From Ferruginibacter sp. (lineage in GTDB: Bacteria; Bacteroidota; Bacteroidia; Chitinophagales; Chitinophagaceae): 42,292 nucleotides of DNA. The stretch lies in NCBI RefSeq assembly GCF_014377975.1, contig NZ_JACMOO010000095.1, positions 1 to 42,292 on the forward strand. Reading direction: 5' to 3'. Shown piece by piece: positions 24,852-33,655 of the stretch. How positions within the stretch are numbered: position 1 is the first letter of the stretch; each line of letters starts with the position of its first letter. The notes under the pieces are model-generated. The model searched no databases, was not told where the DNA came from, and saw only the letters and a list, made by a program, of their open reading frames with translations. The position numbers and the translations under genes were made by a program.

Positions 24852-26063
24852 ATGACTAATAAAACTTTGCTAGAAAAAGTATCAGCATTTAAGACTGCTG
24901 AAGATTTAAAATCTGCTGACATTTACCCTTTTTTCAGGCCACTCGAAAGTGACCAGGATACTGAAGTAATTATTGCAGGTAAACGGGTACTAATGTTTGG
25001 TTCAAACAGTTATCTTGGTTTAACCAATCATCCCGAGGTAAAAGAAGCCGGTAAAAAAGCCATTGATAAATACGGCAGTGGTTGCGCAGGTTCCCGTTTT
25101 TTAAACGGAACCCTGGATTTGCACATTGAACTGGAAGAAGCTTTGGCGCAGTTTGTAGGTAAAGAAGCTGCCCTTGTTTTTAGTACAGGTTACCAGGTAA
25201 ATGTTGGCGTATTATCAGCTTTGGGTGGCAGAACGGATTATATATTTTCAGACGAATTGAACCATGCATGTATCATTGATGGCGCACGTTTATCTTTTTC
25301 TAAATTGTACAAATATGGCCATTCCGATATGGTACATCTGGAAAAGTTATTAAGCAATGTACCGTATGAAGCCTTTAAGATAATTGCTACAGATGGTGTG
25401 TTTAGTATGGAAGGAGATATTTCCAAATTAGATGAAATAGCTGCTTTGGCAAAAAAATACAATGCCTCCATTTTTCTGGACGATGCACATTCGTTGGGTG
25501 TACTTGGGCCCGCAGGTCAGGGTACCGCAGCCCACTATAACATAACCCATAAAGTTGATCTCATCATGGGTACATTTAGTAAATCGCTCGCTTCTATCGG
25601 AGGTTTTATAGCTGCTGATAAAGTAATTATTGAATATCTAAAACATCATGCCCGCTCTTTAATTTTTAGTGCCAGCATTACGCCTGCAGCCACAGCAAGT
25701 GCTTTAGCTGCATTGGCTGTTTTAAAAAACGAGCCACAAAGAATTGAAAAATTATGGGCCAATACCAATTATGCATTGGATGCTTTTAAGAAGGCCGGGT
25801 TCGACATTGGGTTATCAGAATCTCCCATCATTCCCATTTTTGTAAGAGACAATGAGAAAACATTTTTAATGGCAAAAATGCTGATGGATGAAGGAATTTT
25901 TGTTAACCCCGTTGTTTCTCCGGCAGTCAGCAGTGATTCTTCAATGATTCGTTTTTCATTAATGGCAACGCATTCTTTTAAACAAATAGATTATGCGGTA
26001 GAAAAAATCAAGAAAGTTTCATACAAATTGAAAGTGCCATTATTAAAAGTTAAAAGAGCATGA
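24852..26063 (+). CDS. spt: serine palmitoyltransferase
   Basis: A 403-residue PLP enzyme of the alpha-oxoamine synthase family, which condenses serine with an acyl thioester to give 3-ketosphinganine, the first step of sphingolipid synthesis. Key residues fall at the positions known for the soluble Sphingobacterium enzyme: H138 (ELNHAC) stacking on PLP, D210 and H213 (LDDAHSLG), and Schiff-base K244 (GTFSKSLASIGG). AONS (BioF) and KBL are relatives, but the residue match and the neighbouring lipid genes favour serine palmitoyltransferase. Its stop overlaps the next start by four bases (ATGA), so spt, the GNAT gene and the epimerase gene are translationally coupled. Confidence 0.92.
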   Translation: MTNKTLLEKVSAFKTAEDLKSADIYPFFRPLESDQDTEVIIAGKRVLMFGSNSYLGLTNHPEVKEAGKKAIDKYGSGCAGSRFLNGTLDLHIELEEALAQFVGKEAALVFSTGYQVNVGVLSALGGRTDYIFSDELNHACIIDGARLSFSKLYKYGHSDMVHLEKLLSNVPYEAFKIIATDGVFSMEGDISKLDEIAALAKKYNASIFLDDAHSLGVLGPAGQGTAAHYNITHKVDLIMGTFSKSLASIGGFIAADKVIIEYLKHHARSLIFSASITPAATASALAALAVLKNEPQRIEKLWANTNYALDAFKKAGFDIGLSESPIIPIFVRDNEKTFLMAKMLMDEGIFVNPVVSPAVSSDSSMIRFSLMATHSFKQIDYAVEKIKKVSYKLKVPLLKVKRA

Positions 26064-27181
26064 TTGAAATAAAGAAGGTTGAAGGCAAGAAGCAATTGGC
26101 AGCTTTTGTAGATTTTCCGCACATATTGTATGAGGGAGATCCTAATTATGTTCCTGAATTACACATAGCTCAGCATGATATTTTAACACCCGGTAAACAT
26201 CCTTTTCACAAACATTCCACCATGCAGCTTTTTTTGGCGTATAAAGATGGGGTCATCAAAGGACGTATTGCTGCAATCTTAAATAACAATCACAATAAAT
26301 TTAAAAACGTAACGGAAGGGTTTTTTGGTTTTTACGATTTGTATAATGATCGGGAAGTATCAAAAAAATTATTGAACGAAGCAGAAAAATGGCTGATTGA
26401 CAAAGGCGCTACAAAAATGATTGGACCGGTAAATCCTTCCACGAACGAAACGGCCGGGTTACTGATAGATGGTTTTGATTCTCCACCTGTAGCCATGATG
26501 ACATACAATAAACCTTATTATCTTGATTTGTTAACTGAAGAAGGGTTTAAAAAAAATGTTGACCTGTTAGCATATGATCTGCCCACCAACGTTGTAGATA
26601 AAAAAACGCTGAAGTTAAAAGAACTGTTGCGTCAGCGGTTAAAAGATAGAAATATCATTATTAGAAATATCAATCTCAAAGATTTCGACAGCGAGGTACA
26701 AAAAATATTAAAAGTGTACAATGCGGCATGGCAAGAGAACACCGGTTTTGTGCCTATGACCGATGATGAATTTAAATACCTGGCCAAGGATCTTAAAATG
26801 ATACTGGATAAAGACTTTGCATTTGTAGCAGAGTATGAAGGAAACACCATTGGTTTTGCGTTGGCCATTCCAGATATCAACCAGACATTAATAAAAATAA
26901 AAAAAGGACGCTTATTACCGACGGGAATTTTTAAATTATTATTCGGCAAAAAGAAAATAAATTATGTAAGGGTAATAGCATTGGGCGTAAACAAGGAATA
27001 TAGAAAGGCAGGAATAGAAGCATTTTTTTATGCTGAAATAATTCAAAGAGCCATGGACAAAAAAATACGGGGAGGAGAGGCTTCCTGGATTTTGGAAGAC
27101 AACGAAATGATGAACAAAGGTTTGTTGAAAATGAATGCGAAGGTATACAAGCGGTATAGAATTTTTGAAAAAGCAATATGA
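26060..27181 (+). CDS. GNAT-type acyltransferase, candidate bacterial ceramide synthase
   Basis: A 373-residue protein with a GNAT-like fold in its second half (FVAEYEGNTIGFALAIPDIN about 254-273, RVIALGVNKEYRKAGIEAFF about 302-321) and a conserved N-terminal half (NYVPELHIAQHDILTPGKHP, MIGPVNPSTNETAGLLIDGF). It has no membrane helices. In Caulobacter a GNAT-type protein near spt N-acylates the long-chain base, and homologues occur next to spt in Bacteroidota. Here the gene overlaps spt by four bases and the next gene by four bases, strong evidence for a shared pathway. The ceramide synthase role is inferred from context, not proved by residues. Confidence 0.75.
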   Translation: MIEIKKVEGKKQLAAFVDFPHILYEGDPNYVPELHIAQHDILTPGKHPFHKHSTMQLFLAYKDGVIKGRIAAILNNNHNKFKNVTEGFFGFYDLYNDREVSKKLLNEAEKWLIDKGATKMIGPVNPSTNETAGLLIDGFDSPPVAMMTYNKPYYLDLLTEEGFKKNVDLLAYDLPTNVVDKKTLKLKELLRQRLKDRNIIIRNINLKDFDSEVQKILKVYNAAWQENTGFVPMTDDEFKYLAKDLKMILDKDFAFVAEYEGNTIGFALAIPDINQTLIKIKKGRLLPTGIFKLLFGKKKINYVRVIALGVNKEYRKAGIEAFFYAEIIQRAMDKKIRGGEASWILEDNEMMNKGLLKMNAKVYKRYRIFEKAI

Positions 27182-28161
27182 GTGAAAGCGTTTTAGTAAC
27201 AGGGGCCAGTGGGTTTTTAGGATACCATATCATATTGTCGGCGCTTGAAAAAAAACTGTTGGTATATGCAGCAATAAGAAAAAACAGCAATGTTGATCAC
27301 CTGAAAAACTTTCCGGTTAAATACCTTTTTCTTGATTACAATAATGTGGATGAACTATCGAAAGTACTTGTAGAAAATAAAATACATTTTATCATTCATG
27401 TCGCTGGTGTAACAAAGGCATTGCGTCAACACCACTACAATGATATCAATGCGGTTAACTCTGTTAACCTGGCGAAAGCTGCGGAAAAAATTGGTACAAG
27501 TTTTAGAAAGATGGTATTTATCAGCAGCCTGGCAGCAGTAGGTCCGGCAATGGATTTGGCAGGCGTTATTACAGAGCAATCCAATCCCCGGCCGGTTACA
27601 GCATATGGAAAAAGTAAATTGCTGGCAGAGATAGAATTGTCAAAAATAAATATACCCCTTATCATCCTGCGCCCAACAGCTATTTATGGTCCGAGAGATA
27701 AAGATATTTTTATAATGCTTAAAACAGTGAGCAGGGGATTTGATCCATACATGGGAAAATTTTTGCAACAATTAAGTTTTGTTTATGCAGGAGATGTGTC
27801 GGATGTTGCAGTGCAGGCCTTGTTTGTAGATAAAGAAGGAGTATATAATATTTCTGATGGCAACAGTTACAAAAGGTATGAATTTGCAGACATTACCAAA
27901 AAGATATTAAACAAAAAAGCAGTCAGGTTTCACATACCAATGCCTTTAGTAAAACTATTGGCTTATTTTTTGGAAACTACCAGTAGATGGCTAAATAAAC
28001 CGGCGGTAATCAACCGGGAAAAATTATACGAACTGACTGCAAGCAATTGGTTTTGTGATATAAGTAAAGCAAGAAAGGATTTAAACTTTAATCCAAAATT
28101 CAGTCTTACAGAAGGTTTAAAAGATAGCATTGCATGGTATCAGAAAAATAAATTATTATAG
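27178..28161 (+). CDS. NAD(P)-dependent epimerase/dehydratase-family protein, candidate ceramide reductase
   Basis: A 327-residue extended short-chain dehydrogenase. The nucleotide-binding motif is GASGFLG (G9, G12, G15), the active site has S116/S117 (FISSLAA) and the Y143-x3-K147 pair (YGKSK), and LRPTAIYGPRD follows as in nucleoside-sugar epimerases. In the Caulobacter route a related enzyme (CerR) reduces the 3-keto group after acylation, and the order spt, GNAT, epimerase here mirrors those three steps. The start overlaps the GNAT stop (ATGA). A sugar-nucleotide epimerase remains the alternative, but coupling to spt makes the lipid role likely. Confidence 0.78.
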   Translation: MSESVLVTGASGFLGYHIILSALEKKLLVYAAIRKNSNVDHLKNFPVKYLFLDYNNVDELSKVLVENKIHFIIHVAGVTKALRQHHYNDINAVNSVNLAKAAEKIGTSFRKMVFISSLAAVGPAMDLAGVITEQSNPRPVTAYGKSKLLAEIELSKINIPLIILRPTAIYGPRDKDIFIMLKTVSRGFDPYMGKFLQQLSFVYAGDVSDVAVQALFVDKEGVYNISDGNSYKRYEFADITKKILNKKAVRFHIPMPLVKLLAYFLETTSRWLNKPAVINREKLYELTASNWFCDISKARKDLNFNPKFSLTEGLKDSIAWYQKNKLL

Positions 28162-28329
28162 ATATAAAATTTGGAAAAGATATTAAAATTGTGGGGGAAG
28201 AAAGTGTGGTTTAGTTTAAAATTATATTTTTAAAGATTGCAGATACAGCAATCCCGAAAAAGTATTCCTGGTTAATCGTTGTTAATTCATCAATCCGGCT
28301 TAACAATTTACGGCCGTTGAATCAATGAA

Positions 28330-28785
28330 ATGAAGGTTTATAAAATAATAGCATCTGTACTAGGCATTGGTTATGTAGGTAAGGGTGGAGGTACTATCGC
28401 AGCTTTATTATATTGTATTATATGGTTATTACTGCCTGTCGCCTATTCAGATTCAGTCTGGCAGTGGGTAATAGCTTTTTTTATTATTGCCACAGGTATT
28501 GTAAGCGGCAATAAAGTAGATGAGATATGGGGAAAAGATAGCAGTAAAGTAGTGATAGATGAAGTAGCAGGTATGTGCGTAGCTTTATTATTTGTACCAC
28601 AAAAAATTGTGTACGCTTTTATTGCATTGGTGTTATTCAGATTTTTTGATATTGTAAAACCAGCAGGAATAAAAAGTTTGGAAAAATGGCCGGGAGGCTG
28701 GGGCGTAATGGCAGATGATGTTTTGGCTGGAGTATATGCTTTGATAGGGATTAAATTGTTGTTACAGGTTCAATATTTTCTATAA
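28330..28785 (+). CDS. PgpA-type membrane lipid phosphatase
   Basis: A 151-residue membrane protein of the phosphatidylglycerophosphatase A family. The family motifs are complete: VGKGGGTIAALL (16-27), KDSSKVVIDEVAGM (69-82, with D70, D77, E78), FRFFDIVKP (103-111, D107) and GGWGVMADDVLAG (122-134, D129, D130), the acidic residues binding Mg2+. It might be housekeeping PgpA for phosphatidylglycerol. In Bacteroides inositol-lipid clusters, however, a PgpA homologue removes phosphate from phosphatidylinositol phosphate, and here the gene lies among sphingolipid genes with a CDP-alcohol transferase and PAP2 enzyme. It starts 168 bases after the epimerase gene. Confidence 0.88.
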   Translation: MKVYKIIASVLGIGYVGKGGGTIAALLYCIIWLLLPVAYSDSVWQWVIAFFIIATGIVSGNKVDEIWGKDSSKVVIDEVAGMCVALLFVPQKIVYAFIALVLFRFFDIVKPAGIKSLEKWPGGWGVMADDVLAGVYALIGIKLLLQVQYFL

Positions 28786-29158
28786 TAAAATTATTTCTTA
28801 CAGTTACTGCGGCTTCTTTAACTATCAGGCATATGTCATTAGCTGGTGATCATTTTGGCGGCTTACTTTTTGTAGGTATACCCGCTGGAAGCGGTCGTTA
28901 TAATAACGTTCTTTGGAAATACTGCAAATTATTTTATTGGCAGGCCCTGGATTTTTCTCACAGGGTAGTTTCATTAGTGTGCAGTTTAAAAGATGCTTGC
29001 TAAGCTGGACGGATAATTTAGTCTTTACACATACAGCCTTTATGTGTTGAGTACAATATTAAAAGTTCAGTATGTTATTGCAAAGTTACCACGTTTGCTA
29101 TTGTGGCCTTTGCATAGAATTACTACATTCAAAAAAGGCAAGTGTTTAAAAATAAGTA
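28786..29158. other. 373-base intergenic region before the DUF5686 gene
   Basis: No intact gene is seen. AT-rich sequence just before 29159 (about 29060-29158) contains several TTTG and TTG elements and is likely to carry a promoter for the DUF5686 gene, dividing the lipid locus into two transcription units. No strong hairpin follows the PgpA-type gene. Confidence 0.4.
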
Positions 29159-31717
29159 ATGAAAATTGAAAATTGGTGGATAAAACGAAGGGGACTATTT
29201 TTATTTATTCTGCTGATTTGTACTATAACAATAAGTGCTCAGACTTCAGTAAAGGGATTTGTAAAAGATGCCGTTACCCAGGAGCCGCTGGCTTTTGTTA
29301 GTATTTATTTTCAGGGGGGAAATGGTGTAACCAGTAATGATGATGGAAGCTATTCAATACAATCAAACAACAGCAAGTATACCACACTTGTATTTTCTTA
29401 TACAGGGTATAAAAAGACACTAAAAAAAATTATTTCCGGTAAAGAGCAAATTGTTAATATAGATTTTGAAACTACCAATTCTTTAAGCACGGTAGTAATA
29501 AAAACAAAACGGGGTAAATACAGGAATAAAGATAATCCTGCAGTAGAATTAATTGATAAGGTAATTGCTAATAAAGAGAAAAATAAAATTACTGCCTACG
29601 ATTTTGTACAATATCAGCAATATGAAAAACTTGAGCTGTCCCTTACCAATAAGCCGGAAAAAATAATGAGTAACCGGTTGTTTAAAAACTATAAGTTTAT
29701 TCTTGAAAATGTAGATACAACTACGCTGGAAGGTAAAGCGCTGGTGCCGGTTTATCTGGAAGAAAAACTATCTCAGAATTACTACAGAAAAAATCCACTT
29801 AAAAATAAATCATTTATTCAGGCTGAAAAAAAGGTAAATTATGGTGACCTGCTGGATGAAAATGGAATAACATCTTATCTTAAAAGACTGTACGCAGATA
29901 TCAATATTTATGATAACAATATTGTTGTACTCACCTCCCAGTTTTTAAGCCCTATTGCGGACATGGCACCCACATTTTACAGGTTTTACATTACCGATAC
30001 TGTTGAAAATGAGGGCATCAAATTGATCAGGTTAAATTTTATGCCCCGTAATACTACCGACCTTTTATTTAAAGGGGTAATGTATGTAACGCTCGATGGC
30101 AATTATGGAGTGCAGAAAATCAATTTGTCTATCAGTAAAAAGGCCAATTTAAACTGGGCAAGAGAACTAAAGATCAACCAGGATTTTGAAAAAAATCCTG
30201 CTGATGGAAGATATCATGTGATAAAAAGCACCATGATAGCAGAGTTTTCACTCCGTCAAAATTCAAGCTCCGGTATTTTGGGTGAAAGAACAGTCTCTTT
30301 TAAGAATTTTACGGCTAATAAACCAGCCGCAGACAGTATTTACAGCGGTAGTGATGAAGTAAGGCTCAACATGCCTGGAAACAATACCGATAGTTTTTGG
30401 ATGGCCAACAGGCATCAGCAACTATCAAATGTAGAAGCAAAAGTGTATGCTAATATTGACAGTTTAAAAAATATGAAATCTTTTAAAAATACCCTTAAGA
30501 TTGCAACATTGCTTTTTTCAGGGTATATTAAATTTGGAGGCTTTCAACTGGGTAACACCAATACTTTTTACAGTTTTAATTCGCTTGAGGGGTTTAGGGT
30601 AAAAATAGGGGGCCGCACTACGCCTGATTTCAGCAAACATATTTATCTTGAAGGCTATGGCGGCTATGGTTTTAAAGATGAAAAATATAAATACCTCCTT
30701 GCCGGGGCCTACTCTTTTAACGGCAAATCAATTTATACCTATCCGTTAAATTATATAAAATTTACCCGGCAATATGAAACTGCTTTACCAGGGCAGGAAT
30801 TGGTTTTTGCAGCAGAAGATAATTTTTTACTGTCTTTTAAACGTGGCAAAACCGGTAAATGGTTTTATCAGGATAGTTATAAGCTGGAATATGTACATGA
30901 ATTTGGTAAAAACTTTACCTATAAATTCAGATATTCAAATTTAAAACAAACGCCCGCAGGATCTCTTGTATTCGAAAAAAATCTGCCTGGCCGCTTAGAT
31001 ACTATACCTGATATTACTACTTCAGAAATAAGTGCAGAATTAAGATGGGCACCGCATGAACAGTTTTACCAGGGCAATAATTTTCGTGCTCCTATCAGAA
31101 ACAAATTTCCCATTTTTACCCTTCTTATTCAGAATGGTTTTAAAGGCTTTTTACACGGGCAATATAAATATCAGCAGCTAACGTTGGCCATCGCTAAAAG
31201 ATGTTATTTATCGCAGTTGGGTTATGCAGATGTAACCCTGGAGGCAGGGCATATTTTTGGACAAGTGCCTTTCCCGTTGCTCGACATTCATCGTGCTAAC
31301 CAAAGCTACGCTTATCAAGTAAACGCATATAACCTGATGAACTTTATGGAGTTTGTCAGTGATCATTATGCAGCAGTGAATACCGATTTTTATTTCAATG
31401 GTTTCTTCTTTAATAAAATACCGTTGCTAAAAAAATTAAAACTAAGGGAAGTAGCTAGTTTTAAAATACTGTATGGTGGTATCAGGGATGAAAATAATCC
31501 ATCAAAAAATACCGGTGTATACAATTTTCCTAAAGCAGGTTTGTTGGGCGTGCCCACCACTTATTCACTTAGCAAAATACCTTATATGGAAGCCAGTGTA
31601 GGCATTGCCAATATTTTTAAAATATTACGGGTTGATGTGGTTAAAAGACTTACTTACCTGGATCATCCGGATATTTCAACCTGGGGAATAAGGACAAGGG
31701 TAAGGGTTGATTTTTAA
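29159..31717 (+). CDS. DUF5686 outer-membrane protein with carboxypeptidase-like regulatory domain
   Basis: An 852-residue exported protein. A signal peptide (about 1-27, core FLFILLICTITISAQ) is followed by a carboxypeptidase-regulatory-like beta-sandwich (about 29-105, opening VKGFVKDAVTQEPLAFVSIY), as in many Bacteroidota surface proteins. The DUF5686 region runs from about 110 to the end; its second half has repeated aromatic beta-strands and ends RTRVRVDF, a typical outer-membrane barrel finish. There is no TonB plug. Function is unknown. It is the only outer-membrane protein inside the sphingolipid locus, so a role in moving or placing these lipids in the outer membrane is plausible but only inferred. 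Confidence 0.82.
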   Translation: MKIENWWIKRRGLFLFILLICTITISAQTSVKGFVKDAVTQEPLAFVSIYFQGGNGVTSNDDGSYSIQSNNSKYTTLVFSYTGYKKTLKKIISGKEQIVNIDFETTNSLSTVVIKTKRGKYRNKDNPAVELIDKVIANKEKNKITAYDFVQYQQYEKLELSLTNKPEKIMSNRLFKNYKFILENVDTTTLEGKALVPVYLEEKLSQNYYRKNPLKNKSFIQAEKKVNYGDLLDENGITSYLKRLYADINIYDNNIVVLTSQFLSPIADMAPTFYRFYITDTVENEGIKLIRLNFMPRNTTDLLFKGVMYVTLDGNYGVQKINLSISKKANLNWARELKINQDFEKNPADGRYHVIKSTMIAEFSLRQNSSSGILGERTVSFKNFTANKPAADSIYSGSDEVRLNMPGNNTDSFWMANRHQQLSNVEAKVYANIDSLKNMKSFKNTLKIATLLFSGYIKFGGFQLGNTNTFYSFNSLEGFRVKIGGRTTPDFSKHIYLEGYGGYGFKDEKYKYLLAGAYSFNGKSIYTYPLNYIKFTRQYETALPGQELVFAAEDNFLLSFKRGKTGKWFYQDSYKLEYVHEFGKNFTYKFRYSNLKQTPAGSLVFEKNLPGRLDTIPDITTSEISAELRWAPHEQFYQGNNFRAPIRNKFPIFTLLIQNGFKGFLHGQYKYQQLTLAIAKRCYLSQLGYADVTLEAGHIFGQVPFPLLDIHRANQSYAYQVNAYNLMNFMEFVSDHYAAVNTDFYFNGFFFNKIPLLKKLKLREVASFKILYGGIRDENNPSKNTGVYNFPKAGLLGVPTTYSLSKIPYMEASVGIANIFKILRVDVVKRLTYLDHPDISTWGIRTRVRVDF

Positions 31718-31734
31718 TAATAAAAAATGAAAGT

Positions 31735-32454
31735 ATGGGAGATACTTTAGTAAGAGATAAACTGCAAAAAGGCATTTACATAGTGATAAACCCACTGGTA
31801 AAAGGGCTTATAAAGATAGGTTTTACGCCCAATATTGTTACTGTAGCCGGGCTGGTATTAAATATAATGGTTGCAATAGTATTTATAAAGGGTGCTGAAC
31901 AGGGTAATCGTGGAGACCTGTCTTACGTGGGCTGGGCAGGGGCATTAATTTTGTTTGCCGGTTTGTTCGACATGCTGGACGGGCAGGTGGCAAGACTTGG
32001 AAATATGAGTTCATCTTTTGGGGCTTTGTTTGATTCTGTTTTGGATAGATATAGCGAACTGATTATGTTTCTCGGTATCTGTTATTACCTGGTGGCGCAT
32101 CATTATTTTATCAGCTCACTGGCAGCATTTATCGCTATGATTGGTTCCATGATGGTTAGCTATATCAGGGCAAGAAGCGAAGGGCTGGGCATTCAAAATA
32201 GTGGTGGGTTAATGCAAAGACCGGAAAGAGTAATTTTAATCGCTTTATCTGCCATCGCCTGTGGCGTAACCGGTCATTTTATTGGCGGAGACTATAAATA
32301 TTATGTACCTGGAATTTCTTTTCATGTATTTGAAACCATGACTATTTTTACACTACCAATTGCTGTAATGGCAGTGTTAACAAATATAACGGCAATTAAA
32401 AGATTGATGAATGCAAAACAAGCGCTGGAGGCCAAAGGCCAACAAACAAAATGA
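31735..32454 (+). CDS. CDP-alcohol phosphatidyltransferase, candidate phosphatidylinositol(-phosphate) synthase
   Basis: A 239-residue membrane enzyme that transfers a phosphatidyl group from CDP-diacylglycerol to an alcohol. The complete signature is present: D79-x2-D82-G83-x2-A86-R87-x8-G96-x3-D100-x3-D104, in FDMLDGQVARLG and FGALFDSVLDRY, within about six helices. In Bacteroides a homologue next to a PgpA-type gene makes phosphatidylinositol phosphate for inositol lipids. The gene starts 17 bases after DUF5686 and its stop is followed within two bases by the DUF4833 start, so all are co-transcribed. Phosphatidylglycerol-phosphate synthase is the main alternative; sequence inspection cannot separate the two. 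Confidence 0.85.
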   Translation: MGDTLVRDKLQKGIYIVINPLVKGLIKIGFTPNIVTVAGLVLNIMVAIVFIKGAEQGNRGDLSYVGWAGALILFAGLFDMLDGQVARLGNMSSSFGALFDSVLDRYSELIMFLGICYYLVAHHYFISSLAAFIAMIGSMMVSYIRARSEGLGIQNSGGLMQRPERVILIALSAIACGVTGHFIGGDYKYYVPGISFHVFETMTIFTLPIAVMAVLTNITAIKRLMNAKQALEAKGQQTK

Positions 32455-32455
32455 T

Positions 32456-32995
32456 ATGTATATAAAACCGTTATTTTTTGTTACGTTATTGCTCGTTACT
32501 CAACTTGTATTTAACTTTGCTGCTGCGCAGGACAAAATTTTTCCGGTACCTGGTGGCAATGAAAAGCAGTTATTTTTTTTGCAGCGTACACCCAATACAA
32601 ACACCATTGTGTGCGAATTGAATTATAAAGAGGGTGTTGTTGATAAGGAAGATCCGATACATGTATTCTGGATTCGTTACCAGGAAAAAGGACAGACAGA
32701 AGACCTGAGTTATATACAACGTAAATTTGCCTATGGTGTTAAAACAAGGCAGATTGGTGAAAATAAATATGAACTGAATTTTGTATCGTACAAAAAATAC
32801 AAAATGTATCTGATGCAGTCATCAGATAAACAGTTTCATGTGTACACCACCATTAATAAAAAACCGGCCATTTTAACCCGTATTTATATTGAAATAAAAG
32901 GGGGTACTTTTTGGTCGCCAAATATTGAATATGTTGAGGTAACTGGTATTGACCCAACCACCCTTTTACCCATTAAGGAACGGCTTAAAATTTAA
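32456..32995 (+). CDS. DUF4833 exported protein
   Basis: A 179-residue protein with a signal peptide (about 1-24, core LFFVTLLLVTQLVFNFAAA). The mature part is a single DUF4833 domain beginning FPVPGGNEKQLFFLQRTPNT, with the blocks NTIVCELNY, VFWIRYQEKG and IYIEIKGGTFWSPNIEYVEV. The start is ATG 32456, directly after the upstream stop; the frame is open to 32411, but that would hide the signal peptide behind a basic extension. The function of DUF4833 is unknown. It is found with inositol- or sphingolipid genes in Bacteroidota, and here it is embedded between the CDP-alcohol transferase and the hydroxylase, so a periplasmic role with these lipids is likely. Confidence 0.8.
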   Translation: MYIKPLFFVTLLLVTQLVFNFAAAQDKIFPVPGGNEKQLFFLQRTPNTNTIVCELNYKEGVVDKEDPIHVFWIRYQEKGQTEDLSYIQRKFAYGVKTRQIGENKYELNFVSYKKYKMYLMQSSDKQFHVYTTINKKPAILTRIYIEIKGGTFWSPNIEYVEVTGIDPTTLLPIKERLKI

Positions 32996-33019
32996 TTTTA
33001 TTATTTTAAATGATCAGTA

Positions 33020-33655
33020 ATGCAAAAGAATTATGTTTCAAATTCTGAGGAATCGATAAGAATGTTTAAGAGTGATTTAATAGAAAATCTTTCCAAAGTT
33101 CATTTTGCGGTGCCTTTATTTATTTTTGTACCCGCCATTTTTATTTTTATTTACAAAGCCTTTTCCGCAGGTGTAAACTTCTTAAATTTTGGATTGTATT
33201 TTCTTATCGGCCTTGCTGTATGGACGCTTACTGAGTATATCATGCACCGCTTTATTTTTCATTTTCAGCCAACTTCTGAATTTGGGAAAAAAATGCATTT
33301 TATTTTTCACGGTGTTCATCACGATTACCCGAGAGATAAAAAAAGACTTGTGTTACCGCCATCAGTAAGTATTCCATTGGCTACGTTATTTTATTTTTTA
33401 TTCAACAGTTTTTTAGTGCCTCAATTATTATTCTCCTTTTTTCCAGGATTTTTGCTAGGCTACTTAATATATGATATGCTACATTATGCCATGCACCATC
33501 ATAATTTTAAAAGTGGTATTATGAAAAAAATAAAGCAACACCACATGCTGCATCACTACCAGGATCCTGAGAAAGGCTATGGTGTAAGCAGTTCTTTATG
33601 GGATATAATACTAAGATCAGGATTTGTCAGGGAAGCTAAAAAAGTTAATGAATAA
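33020..33655 (+). CDS. fatty acid hydroxylase (sterol desaturase superfamily)
   Basis: A 211-residue membrane di-iron hydroxylase. The histidine boxes are intact: H76-x4-H81 (MHRFIFH), H97-x2-HH (FHGVHHDYP, H97, H100, H101), H155-x3-HHH (HYAMHHH) and HH-x2-HH (KQHHMLHHYQ, H174, H175, H178, H179), separated by hydrophobic helices. This pattern is that of ceramide fatty acid 2-hydroxylases, which hydroxylate the N-acyl chain. The C-terminal PEKGYGVSSSLWDIIL is also typical. It overlaps the next gene by eight bases. The neighbouring spt and ceramide genes make a 2-hydroxy-ceramide product the best guess; carotenoid hydroxylation is a weaker alternative. Confidence 0.88.
   Translation: MQKNYVSNSEESIRMFKSDLIENLSKVHFAVPLFIFVPAIFIFIYKAFSAGVNFLNFGLYFLIGLAVWTLTEYIMHRFIFHFQPTSEFGKKMHFIFHGVHHDYPRDKKRLVLPPSVSIPLATLFYFLFNSFLVPQLLFSFFPGFLLGYLIYDMLHYAMHHHNFKSGIMKKIKQHHMLHHYQDPEKGYGVSSSLWDIILRSGFVREAKKVNE

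Noticed and set aside
26931..27290. Minus-strand open frame of 119 codons across two genes
   Set aside because: Spans the end of the GNAT gene and the beginning of the epimerase gene, both well supported on the plus strand.
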